Positions 1 to 7,500 of a stretch of DNA of 37,900 nucleotides are shown piece by piece (the stretch's first letter is position 1; the number at the start of each line of letters is the position of its first letter). This DNA comes from Clostridium sp. (GTDB lineage: Bacteria; Bacillota; Clostridia; Clostridiales; Clostridiaceae): contig JAFSER010000014.1 of assembly GCA_017435645.1 (NCBI GenBank), forward strand, positions 1 to 37,900, read 5' to 3'. The position numbers and the translations under genes are program-made. The notes under the pieces are model-generated. The model saw nothing but the letters and a program-made list of their open reading frames with translations. It did no database searches and was not told the origin of the DNA.

Positions 1-127
1 CAAAGTGTCTTTTTTGTATTATCAAAGGTTATATATATTTTTTATATAGTAACTAGAGAAATTTATTTGACTATAAAATACATATAATACATAATATTAC
101 TATAAAATGTGTAAAGGAGATGGTTAA

Positions 128-679
128 TTGTTTAAGAAAATGTGTAATTTGATTGATAATTTTATTTTGTCGATAAATAATATAGAGGGAAAAATGAATA
201 AGAGATTAACCTCAAAAATTAAATATAAAATTAGAACAGGTCCATATTATGAGTTTGAAGAAATAGAAAAGAGAGAATATCATGGCACTTTATCTCAATT
301 ATTTCCTAGTGAAGTTATTACAGCTATTAGGAATGCAAAAATAAGCATTATTCCACTTTTAGACACATTTTATGATGCCATTAAATATGTAGAGAATTTT
401 AGAACTAATACTTATAATATGAAAAGTTATTTAAATAGTGTTATTGAAAAAGCAGTTTATGATTCTATGGAACTAAATTCTATTATTAAATCTCAAAATC
501 TAATATCCATGAAAATAAATACAATGATAAAAGAAATAGAAATGATTGATCAAACTATACAATATAATTATAAAGGAAATTCTTTAACAGCTTATCAAGG
601 ACAATTAAAAAAATTAGTACAAACATTAAGAGTTTTTGATATGATGATAAATGATTGCTTTGGAGTGCAAAAAGCATAG
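128..679 (+). CDS. Hypothetical protein, mostly helical, TTG start
   Basis: I do not recognise this 183-residue protein. It has no signal peptide, membrane segment or metal-binding motif that I can see. It is rich in Ile, Asn, Lys and Met and reads as mostly alpha-helical, with long heptad-like stretches in the second half (about residues 65-175). The start is TTG at 128, chosen because AAAGGAGA at 113-120 lies 7 nt upstream. The in-frame ATG at 140 would be too far from that site. It is followed by a bidirectional terminator shared with nagA, so it is probably transcribed alone or as the last gene of a unit beginning outside the window. It may be a lineage-restricted clostridial protein. That it is a real gene is fairly likely; its function is unknown. 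Confidence 0.6.
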   Translation: MFKKMCNLIDNFILSINNIEGKMNKRLTSKIKYKIRTGPYYEFEEIEKREYHGTLSQLFPSEVITAIRNAKISIIPLLDTFYDAIKYVENFRTNTYNMKSYLNSVIEKAVYDSMELNSIIKSQNLISMKINTMIKEIEMIDQTIQYNYKGNSLTAYQGQLKKLVQTLRVFDMMINDCFGVQKA

Positions 680-807
680 TATAAATTATATAGTAAATAG
701 ACAAATATGAAAATTATAAAAAATATATTTAAAAATAATAAGAATATATTTAGAAACAATAGAAGGAAATAAATTAAGATGATATTAATATCTTTACTAA
801 TAAAATA

Positions 808-865
808 TAAAAAGATATAGAAGTTAATTGCTATAATAGCAGTATTTTTCTATATCTTTTTTATG
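808..865. terminator. Bidirectional terminator between convergent genes
   Basis: The arm AAAAAGATATAGAA at 809-822 pairs with TTCTATATCTTTTT at 848-861. An inner GCTAT/ATAGC hairpin lies at 830-840. A-rich and T-rich flanks give a U-tract on both strands, which suits the convergent ends of the 128-679 gene and nagA. Confidence 0.75.
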
Positions 866-890
866 TGTATTTATTTAATAAAATCCAATT

Positions 891-2021
891 TTATACTAAT
901 ACTTTTCCACCAACTATTACATTTTTGATGTTTATATCTTCATCGAATAATAATAAATCTGCATCATAACCTTCTTTTATAAGGCCTTTTCTATCTTCAA
1001 CCTTACAGTGTCTAGCAGCGTTGTAGCTAGCCATTTTAACAGCTTCATATAATGGAAGTCCAACGTTTTTATAGACATTATGAACAGCTTTATCTAGTGT
1101 AAGGATTGAACCTGCTAAGCTTCCACTTAATAATCTTGCAGCTCCATTTTTAACTTCAACATCTTGACCACCTAAAGCATACATACCATCAGGCATTCCG
1201 CAAGCCATCATAGCATCTGTAACTAAAAGAACTTTATCAGGAGTCTTTTGGTTGTAAGCTATTCTAAGTGAAGGATATGAAATGTGAATTCCATCAGAAA
1301 TAGTTTCAGTTGTTATTTCACTATCAAATATTGCACCCACAACTCCAGGTTCTCTATGAGCAAAAGGTGTCATAGCATTGAAAAGGTGAGTTGCATGTCC
1401 ACATCCGCATTTAATTCCATCCATAGCTTCATCATAAGTAGCCTTAGTGTGTCCTATAGAACAAACAACACCTCTTTGAGATAATTCTTTAATTAATTCT
1501 TTTGCACCAGGGACCTCAGGAGCAATTGTTATAGAAACAACAGCATCTTCAGCATCTCCAACCATTGCAGTATAATTTTCTAAAGTTGGTGGGATTAAGA
1601 AGTTAGGATTTTGAGCTCCTATAGCTTTAGGACTTATGAAAGGACCTTCAAGGTGAGCACCTAAAACTATAGCTCCATCAGTTCCATTTTCTTTAGCTTC
1701 TTTTATAACTTCCATAGATTTTCTAATATCTTCTACAGCTACAGTCATAGTTGTTGGAGTAAAAGCAGTAGTACCATGTTTAACGATTACTTTTGAAATT
1801 TCGTTAATTGCTTCATATGTTCCATCCATAGTATCATGTCCACCAGCACCGTGAATATGAACATCTATAAATCCAGGTGATAAATATAGACCTTGCGCAT
1901 CTATAACATCATTAGTATTTACTGTAGTTGGGTTAATTTCTTTAATCTTTCCATCTTCAATTAATACAGAACCAGTTTCAATTTTATCTAAATAGATAAT
2001 ATTACAATTTTTAATTAGCAT
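891..2021 (-). CDS. nagA: N-acetylglucosamine-6-phosphate deacetylase
   Basis: This cytoplasmic amidohydrolase removes acetate from N-acetylglucosamine-6-phosphate, giving glucosamine-6-phosphate for glycolysis or cell-wall recycling. The 376-residue length is normal for NagA. Visible motifs are HIHG (H55, H57), AHLEGPF with the metal-binding E125, GHTKATYDEA (H191), THLFNAM (H212), HREPGVVG, and VTDAM with the catalytic D269. All expected metal and catalytic residues are present. The start is supported by GGAGG 7 nt upstream of the ATG on the minus strand. No nagB, PTS or GntR-type regulator gene lies beside it; it is divergent from recD2 across about 140 bp. Identification is secure. Confidence 0.96.
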   Translation of the reverse strand: MLIKNCNIIYLDKIETGSVLIEDGKIKEINPTTVNTNDVIDAQGLYLSPGFIDVHIHGAGGHDTMDGTYEAINEISKVIVKHGTTAFTPTTMTVAVEDIRKSMEVIKEAKENGTDGAIVLGAHLEGPFISPKAIGAQNPNFLIPPTLENYTAMVGDAEDAVVSITIAPEVPGAKELIKELSQRGVVCSIGHTKATYDEAMDGIKCGCGHATHLFNAMTPFAHREPGVVGAIFDSEITTETISDGIHISYPSLRIAYNQKTPDKVLLVTDAMMACGMPDGMYALGGQDVEVKNGAARLLSGSLAGSILTLDKAVHNVYKNVGLPLYEAVKMASYNAARHCKVEDRKGLIKEGYDADLLLFDEDINIKNVIVGGKVLV

Positions 2022-2160
2022 GATTTTTCCTCCATAATATTCATTTTATACCATTTGAAATATTAATATAAAAATTTAATATTTAATATATATTCATCAA
2101 GATATATTATATAATAAAAATATCAAATAATAAAATAATTTTAGAGTTGGAGAAGATAAC

Positions 2161-4392
2161 ATGGAAGATTGCATAAATGGAATTGTTGAGACTATCCTAT
2201 TTAAAAGTGAAGATACAGGATATGTTGTAACGAAAATAAGAATGGAAAAAGAAATAGTTAGTGCAGTTGGAGTAGTGCCTTTCATAAAAGAAGGTCAACA
2301 TGTTAAGCTTACAGGTGAATGGGTAATTCATAAACAATTTGGAAAACAGTTTAGTATAAAGGAATATGAGGAAATTTTACCTAATTCAATAAAGGGGATA
2401 GAAAGGTACTTAGCTACTGGAATAATAAGAGGAATTGGGCCAATTACGGCTAAAAGATTAGTAGAAAAGTTTAAAGAAAAAACATTAGAGATTTTAGATA
2501 ATAATATTGATAGAATAAAAGAAGTAGAAGGAATTGGAGATAAAAAGTTCAATATAATTAAGGAATCATATTTAGAACAAAGAGATTTAAAGGATATAAT
2601 TATATTTTTTCAAGGGCATGGAATGAGTACAAATCAATGTATAAAATTATATAAGGCCTTTGGATCTAATGCTAAGGAAACTGTGTTAGAAAATCCCTAT
2701 ATTCTCTCAGATGAAATAGCTGGTATTGGATTTTTAACAGCAGATAGAATTGCGAAGAGCATAGGTATTGAAGCAACTTCACCATTTAGAATTCAAAGTG
2801 GAATCAGATATATACTAAATCAATTCTCAGCTTCAGGAAATACATTTATGCCTAAAGAGGATTTGATTAAAGAAGCAAGTAAAATATTAGGTGCTACATT
2901 AGAGTTAGTAGATGAAAGTTTATATAATTTATCAGTAGAAGCTAAAATAAAAGTAGAAAAAATAGATGGGATTGAAGCAGTCTTTGCTTTACCATATTAT
3001 TACTGTGAACTTGGTGTAACTAATAGAATAATCACTTTGAGTATGGAGAATTTTAGAAGTATAAACTCAGATATTGATTTTGAAATAGGGATATTCGAAA
3101 AGAAGTATAACATAACCTTTGCACCATCTCAGAGAGAAGCTATAATTGGTGCTTTTGATAATGGCATAGAAATAATAACAGGTGGACCAGGAACAGGGAA
3201 AACTACTATTATTAAAGCTATAATTGAAATATATGAAAATAGTAATATGAAGGTAGTATTAGGAGCACCTACAGGTAGAGCTGCAAAAAGGATGACAGAA
3301 TCTACAGGTAGAGAGGCTAAAACTATTCATAGACTTTTAGAAATGGGAGTTAGTGAAGAAGGAAAAAATTATTATAAATTAAGTGAAAGTGAGCCAATAG
3401 AGGCAGATGTAATTATTATAGATGAGGCGTCTATGATAGATATTATGCTTATGAATAGTCTTCTTAAAGCAATTAAGCTTGGAACTAGATTAATAATAGT
3501 TGGAGATGTTGATCAACTACCTTCAGTTGGAGCAGGTAATGTATTAAAGGATTTAATTGAAAGTAAATTTATAAAGGTTGTAAGATTAAAGGATATATTT
3601 AGACAAGGAAAAGAAAGTTTGATAGTTACAAATGCTCATAAAATTAATAATAGAGAAATGCCTATTTTAAATAGAAGAGATGGAGATTTCTTTTTTGAAA
3701 ATAGAGAAGATTATAATGAAATATTAAATACGATAATAGATTTAATAAATAGAAGACTTCCAAGATTTAATAGTAGTTGGGATAAATATAGAGATATTCA
3801 AATATTAACACCAACTAGAAAAGGAGTATTAGGAGTACAAAATTTAAATAATGAACTACAAAATATTTTAAATCCTAAATCACCATCTAAAAGAGAAAAG
3901 GAATTGAAAGATGTTATCTTTAGAGAGGGAGATAAAGTGATGCAAATAAAAAATAATTATTCCTTAAAGTGGATTAGAATAGGTGGAAATGGAGATAATG
4001 AAGGGGTAGGGGTTTTTAATGGAGATATGGGATTTATAGAAAGTATAAATGAAGAAGATAAAACCATAACAGTTATTTTTGATGATGAAAGAAAGGTTGT
4101 TTACGATAATATATACTTAGATGAATTAGAATTAGCCTATGCAATAACTATTCATAAAAGTCAAGGAAGTGAATTTAAAGTTATTATTACTCCTGCTTTT
4201 ATGGGTTCTCCGTTACTTATGAATAAAAATTTACTATACACTGCAATAACTAGAGCTAAGGAACTTGTCGTAGTAGTTGGAATTCCAAAAGCATTGCAGT
4301 ATATGATAACTAACGATAAAAGTGTAAATAGATATTCATCCTTAAAAAATAGAATAATGGATATTACTGACAGTGGAATATTCACTGAATAG
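2161..4392 (+). CDS. recD2: RecD2-type ATP-dependent DNA helicase
   Basis: This is a 5'-3' superfamily 1B helicase of the RecD2/YrrC class, which acts in DNA repair and replication-fork upkeep without RecBC. At 743 residues it has the long RecD2 N-terminus: an OB-like start followed by helix-hairpin-helix segments near residues 80-220 (for example GIIRGIGPITAKRL and EVEGIGDKKF). The motor core has Walker A GGPGTGKTT (K347), motif II IIIDEASMID, motif III GDVDQLPSVGAGN, a motif IV-like RQGKESLIV, and C-terminal motifs ITIHKSQGSEF and LYTAITRAKE. The ATG follows GGAGAAGATAAC. The next gene starts 9 nt after the stop, so recD2 probably heads a unit with the ComFA-like gene and comFC. Confidence 0.95.
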   Translation: MEDCINGIVETILFKSEDTGYVVTKIRMEKEIVSAVGVVPFIKEGQHVKLTGEWVIHKQFGKQFSIKEYEEILPNSIKGIERYLATGIIRGIGPITAKRLVEKFKEKTLEILDNNIDRIKEVEGIGDKKFNIIKESYLEQRDLKDIIIFFQGHGMSTNQCIKLYKAFGSNAKETVLENPYILSDEIAGIGFLTADRIAKSIGIEATSPFRIQSGIRYILNQFSASGNTFMPKEDLIKEASKILGATLELVDESLYNLSVEAKIKVEKIDGIEAVFALPYYYCELGVTNRIITLSMENFRSINSDIDFEIGIFEKKYNITFAPSQREAIIGAFDNGIEIITGGPGTGKTTIIKAIIEIYENSNMKVVLGAPTGRAAKRMTESTGREAKTIHRLLEMGVSEEGKNYYKLSESEPIEADVIIIDEASMIDIMLMNSLLKAIKLGTRLIIVGDVDQLPSVGAGNVLKDLIESKFIKVVRLKDIFRQGKESLIVTNAHKINNREMPILNRRDGDFFFENREDYNEILNTIIDLINRRLPRFNSSWDKYRDIQILTPTRKGVLGVQNLNNELQNILNPKSPSKREKELKDVIFREGDKVMQIKNNYSLKWIRIGGNGDNEGVGVFNGDMGFIESINEEDKTITVIFDDERKVVYDNIYLDELELAYAITIHKSQGSEFKVIITPAFMGSPLLMNKNLLYTAITRAKELVVVVGIPKALQYMITNDKSVNRYSSLKNRIMDITDSGIFTE

Positions 4393-4401
4393 GAGATTAA
4401 G

Positions 4402-5436
4402 ATGAATAAAGATGAGAGTAAAGAGAGTATAGAATTAAAAAATATAAATAAAGAAATTCAAAGATGGTACAATAATCAATCAAAAATATTAAATATAATA
4501 ACTACTCCATATAATACTAATAAAATTTTTCTAGAGATAGTCAAAATTATAATAAAAGAAAATAAGAAAGTTATATATGTATGTAATAGTGAGGAGATAT
4601 TTAAGACATTTTTCAGAGATTTAAAGAAGTTTCTAAAAAAAGATAATACTATAGAGAATTATTTAAATAAAGAGAGAAGTCTTTTAGATAATATATGTTA
4701 TAAAGATTTTAAAGAAGCTAAGTATGGAAGAGAGAATTATGAACTTTGCATAGTAGATGATATAACTTCTTTTTCAAATTCTTCAAAGGAAGAAATAAGA
4801 AGTATAATAGAAAATGTATATATATATTCTAAAAGAATAATAGCATATTCAATAGAAAAAACTATAAATATGGGAATAACTCTACAAATAGACGATTTAG
4901 TAAATCAAAATATTTTTGTAGAACCTAGAATAATTAATACTAGAATAAATCTTAATGAAGACATTCCAGAAATATTATATGATTATTTAATATGGTTTAA
5001 AAATAAAAATTCAAAGGTAATTATATATCTGCCAACAGATGAAAAGGTAAATAATATTTATAATTATTTTACTAATACTTTAATAATAGAAGATGTAAAT
5101 GTAATAAAACTAACTAAAAGTGAAAATTTAAAAGATATAGAAAGAAGATATTTACAGAAAAATAAAAGCGTATTTGTAATTACAAATATCATGAAAAATT
5201 ATTCAATTAAGGATACTAACGTAAATATAATTGTTTTATTTGCAGAGGATAATTTCTTCAATTATAAAAAAATCATATATTTATGTGGTGAAGTCAGCAA
5301 GAGAAAGGTAGAGGACGATTATCAGAGAGAAGTAGTGCTAGTTAGTAAAGATACTTCAAAAGATATGGATAAGGCAAAAGATATTGCAAGGAGATATAAT
5401 AAAAATAAATGGCAAAATGGATTAATGAAATATTAA
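4402..5436 (+). CDS. Degenerate ComFA-like (pseudo-helicase) protein
   Basis: This 344-residue protein sits where comFA lies in Firmicutes, directly before comFC, and keeps the outline of a DEAD-type helicase: a first Rossmann-like domain (about 20-170) and a second one (about 185-320). The key residues are missing. The Walker A position reads ITTPYNTNKIF with no GxGKT, motif II reads CIVDDITSF instead of DExD, and the motif VI region reads IIYLCGEVSKRK where ComFA has an arginine-rich GRVGR segment. The N-terminal zinc-finger cysteines of ComFA are also absent. The reading frame is open, with GGAGATTAAG before the ATG, so it is not a broken pseudogene. It overlaps comFC by 28 nt. I infer a non-catalytic ComFA descendant; the homology call rests on position and weak motif resemblance. 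Confidence 0.6.
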   Translation: MNKDESKESIELKNINKEIQRWYNNQSKILNIITTPYNTNKIFLEIVKIIIKENKKVIYVCNSEEIFKTFFRDLKKFLKKDNTIENYLNKERSLLDNICYKDFKEAKYGRENYELCIVDDITSFSNSSKEEIRSIIENVYIYSKRIIAYSIEKTINMGITLQIDDLVNQNIFVEPRIINTRINLNEDIPEILYDYLIWFKNKNSKVIIYLPTDEKVNNIYNYFTNTLIIEDVNVIKLTKSENLKDIERRYLQKNKSVFVITNIMKNYSIKDTNVNIIVLFAEDNFFNYKKIIYLCGEVSKRKVEDDYQREVVLVSKDTSKDMDKAKDIARRYNKNKWQNGLMKY

Positions 5437-6053
5437 TAAAAATTAAAGATGAGTTTTTAGATATTATATATCCTCCAAGTAGTAAATGTATAATTTGTGA
5501 AGAGGATTATATAGGTCTTTGTCCAATGTGCTATAGCAAAATTCAAAGAGTTAAAGAATGTAATAAGGTATTATCATACGGTTATTATAATGGAGTTTTA
5601 AAAAAGATAATATTAGAATTTAAATATAATAAGAATTTTGTGGCTGGAGCTATATTAGTTGAGTTTTTAGAAAAAGTAATTAGAGAAAATAATATAGTTA
5701 TAGATTATATAATTTATATTCCAAGCAGTAAAAAGTCTATGAAAAATAGAGGATTTAATCAATGTGAATATCTAGCTATAGAATTAAAGAAAAAGCTAAA
5801 AATAGATATATGTAATGATATAGTAAAAAATAAAAATATAAAAGAGCAAAAGCTTTTATCAAAGGAAGAAAGAGTTGAAAATATAAAAGGTGCTTTTAAA
5901 TTAAAAAGTACTAAAAAGATTAAAAATAAAAATTTATTATTAATTGATGATGTTATGACAACTGGTGCAACAATATATGAATGTGAAAAGCTACTTATGG
6001 AAAATGGAGCGAATTCAATAAAGTTGTTGACAGTTGCAAAAAGTTATATATAA
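5409..6053 (+). CDS. comFC: ComF family phosphoribosyltransferase-like protein
   Basis: ComFC/GntX-family proteins take part in DNA uptake during competence. They combine an N-terminal zinc finger with a phosphoribosyltransferase fold. Here the finger is CIIC...CPMC (C27, C30, C38, C41), the middle contains IPSSKKSMKNRGFNQCEYLA (RGFNQ is the family hallmark), and the C-terminus has the PRPP-binding loop LLIDDVMTTGAT (about residues 179-190). The length of 214 is normal. The ATG at 5409 lies inside the preceding gene; the nearest Shine-Dalgarno-like run, AAGGAG at 5388-5393, is 15 nt away, so translational coupling is likely. The 3' end of the gene contains the promoter of the raiA RNA. Confidence 0.92.
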   Translation: MAKWINEILIKIKDEFLDIIYPPSSKCIICEEDYIGLCPMCYSKIQRVKECNKVLSYGYYNGVLKKIILEFKYNKNFVAGAILVEFLEKVIRENNIVIDYIIYIPSSKKSMKNRGFNQCEYLAIELKKKLKIDICNDIVKNKNIKEQKLLSKEERVENIKGAFKLKSTKKIKNKNLLLIDDVMTTGATIYECEKLLMENGANSIKLLTVAKSYI

Positions 6054-6054
6054 T
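6027..6054 (+). promoter_or_regulatory. Sigma-A promoter for the raiA-motif RNA
   Basis: TTGACA at 6027-6032 and TATAAT at 6049-6054 are separated by 16 nt. Both hexamers match the consensus exactly. The predicted start near 6061 coincides with the 5' strand of the closing helix of the RNA. The promoter lies within the last codons of comFC and just past its stop. Confidence 0.8.
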
Positions 6055-6059
6055 ATAAT

Positions 6060-6261
6060 TAAGATAGGTCTGTGGATGAAAGTCGATGCTAGTCGCAGGC
6101 AAAACGATCCACGTAAGTTTAGAAAAATTCTAGATGAGCATGGTGCGGTATAGAAGTAAGTCCTACCAAGTAATTGAGAGGGTTAGTAGTGAGGGGTTAA
6201 TTCCTAGTAGCAAAAGCTCCAGTAGGCGAGTGTGGGGTCAAAATCCAGGTCAGCTATCTTA
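6060..6261 (+). ncRNA. raiA RNA: raiA-motif structured non-coding RNA
   Basis: This is a roughly 200-nt region without a credible ORF and much more GC-rich than its surroundings. It is closed by an 8-bp helix, TAAGATAG (6060-6067) with CTATCTTA (6254-6261). Inside, GTGGAT (6072-6077) pairs with ATCCAC (6107-6112), followed by further purine-rich conserved-looking stretches (for example AAAGCTCCAGTAGGCGAG). The raiA motif is a known large ncRNA of Firmicutes and Actinobacteria found upstream of raiA/hpf genes. A genetic study in Clostridium linked its loss to sporulation and aggregation defects. Position between comFC and hpf, size, and closing stem fit that family. It does not match RNase P, SRP, tmRNA or 6S hallmarks. 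I identified it by context and structure, not by a covariance-model search. Confidence 0.85.
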
Positions 6262-6266
6262 TATTT

Positions 6267-6298
6267 AGGCTATTAGAGTTACTAATGGCTTTTTTTAT
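6267..6298 (+). terminator. Terminator of the raiA-motif RNA
   Basis: GCTATTAG (6269-6276) pairs with CTAATGGC (6282-6289), including one G-U pair, and is followed by eight T residues at 6290-6297. It ends the RNA about 380 nt before hpf, so the two are not obligately co-transcribed. Confidence 0.85.
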
Positions 6299-6300
6299 TT

Positions 6301-6590
6301 TCTTTCTTTTTATTATCTAAAAGTAAATCTAAAAATATATTAGCAAGAGCATATCTGAGAATTATACTGTCTTAAATATTAGGTTAATAAATTTCAACAA
6401 AAATAAAAAATAGTATTAATATAAATTAAAGAAAATTAATCTAAAATATAAAGATATTTATAACGATTTTTTTAGAATAATATAAATAAATTGTTATATA
6501 AATATAACATTATCAACTTTAGCATATAAAATTTAAGTTAAAATTTAGTTAATTAATGTAATGAAAGTTCAGATAATTCGTAATAATAAA
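6301..6590. other. AT-rich gap between raiA RNA and hpf
   Basis: This is about 290 bp of very AT-rich DNA with no credible ORF, no strong hairpin and no repeat that I can support. It separates the terminator of the raiA RNA from the hpf promoter. Confidence 0.5.
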
Positions 6591-6591
6591 G

Positions 6592-6620
6592 TTGATTTAA
6601 GGAATTAGTAAGGGTATAAT
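6592..6620 (+). promoter_or_regulatory. Sigma-A promoter of hpf
   Basis: TTGATT at 6592-6597 and TATAAT at 6615-6620 have an ideal 17-nt spacer. Predicted start is near 6627, leaving a leader of about 54 nt that contains the palindromic stretch AAGCTTTAAGCTT around 6648-6660. Confidence 0.7.
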
Positions 6621-6680
6621 ATATTTATAAAGAATAATTGTACTGTTAAGCTTTAAGCTTATAGAGAGGGGAGAACTTTT

Positions 6681-7223
6681 ATGAGAGTTTCAGTAATAGC
6701 AAAAAATACGACAGTAACACCAGCATTGAAGGAAATGGTAGAAAAAAAGTTATCTAAGGTAAAAAGATACTTTAATCCAGATGTAGAAGCAAAAGCTACA
6801 TTATCAGTGCAAAAAAATAAACAAAAAGTAGAAATTACAATACCATTTAGTGGAGTTGTGTTAAGAGCTGAAGAAGCAACAGAAGATATGTATAAGTCAA
6901 TTGATTTAGTTGTTAGAAAATTAGAAAGACAAATTAGAAAACAAAGAACTAAATTATCTAAAATAGAGAATAATTCTTTAAGATTTACACAACTTGAAGA
7001 TATTATATTAGAAGAAAATAAAATTTCAGAAGAAGAAAATGGAAAAGTGGTAAGAACTAAAAAATTTAGTATAAAGCCAATGTCAGTAGAAGAAGCCATT
7101 CTTCAAATGGAATTAGTAGGGCATAATTTCTTTGTATTCCAAGATTTTGAAGAAAATAAAGTGAATGTTGTATACAAAAGAAGCGATGGAGATTATGGTT
7201 TATTAGAACCAGATTACATTTAA
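6681..7223 (+). CDS. hpf: Long-form ribosome hibernation promoting factor
   Basis: This protein binds the 30S decoding centre and dimerises 70S ribosomes into inactive 100S particles in stationary phase. Its 180 residues give the long form typical of Firmicutes: an N-terminal RaiA/YfiA beta-alpha-beta-beta-beta-alpha domain (about 1-98, MRVSVIAKNTTVTPALKEMV... RQIRKQRTKL), an acidic linker (about 100-122), and the C-terminal dimerisation domain (about 123-180, containing KPMSVEEAILQMELVGHNFF and the final YGLLEP). GAGGGGAG lies just upstream of the ATG. It has its own promoter and terminator, so it is probably monocistronic, with secA transcribed separately. The raiA RNA lies upstream in the same orientation. 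Confidence 0.96.
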   Translation: MRVSVIAKNTTVTPALKEMVEKKLSKVKRYFNPDVEAKATLSVQKNKQKVEITIPFSGVVLRAEEATEDMYKSIDLVVRKLERQIRKQRTKLSKIENNSLRFTQLEDIILEENKISEEENGKVVRTKKFSIKPMSVEEAILQMELVGHNFFVFQDFEENKVNVVYKRSDGDYGLLEPDYI

Positions 7224-7244
7224 TTTGTTACTATTAATAAAGAT

Positions 7245-7275
7245 AAGAGACTGTGGTTATACAGTCTCTTTTTAG
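7245..7275 (+). terminator. Terminator after hpf
   Basis: AAGAGACTGT (7245-7254) pairs perfectly with ACAGTCTCTT (7261-7270) around a 6-nt loop and is followed by a short T-tract. Confidence 0.85.
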
Positions 7276-7500
7276 TATAATAAATATTTAATTAATGTTA
7301 TAAATAATACATTTTAACATAAGCTATAAATAAAATTTTCTATATTATAACTATTTAATTAAAAATAAAAAGATAGTAGACTTTTTTACTAAATAAAGGT
7401 GTATACTTATTGAATTGACTAATAATTAGATGTTATAATTTAATAATAGTATTTGATAATATGTAAATATTAAAAATATATAAGTGGAAGGAATAATACA

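Noticed and set aside
6060-6261. The structured RNA as 6S RNA, RNase P RNA, SRP RNA or tmRNA.
   Set aside because: The conserved words of those RNAs are absent, and the position before hpf fits the raiA motif.
6659-7099. A minus-strand ORF of 146 codons opposite hpf.
   Set aside because: It is a shadow of the well-supported hpf gene with no ribosome binding site and a Ser/Phe-rich antisense composition.
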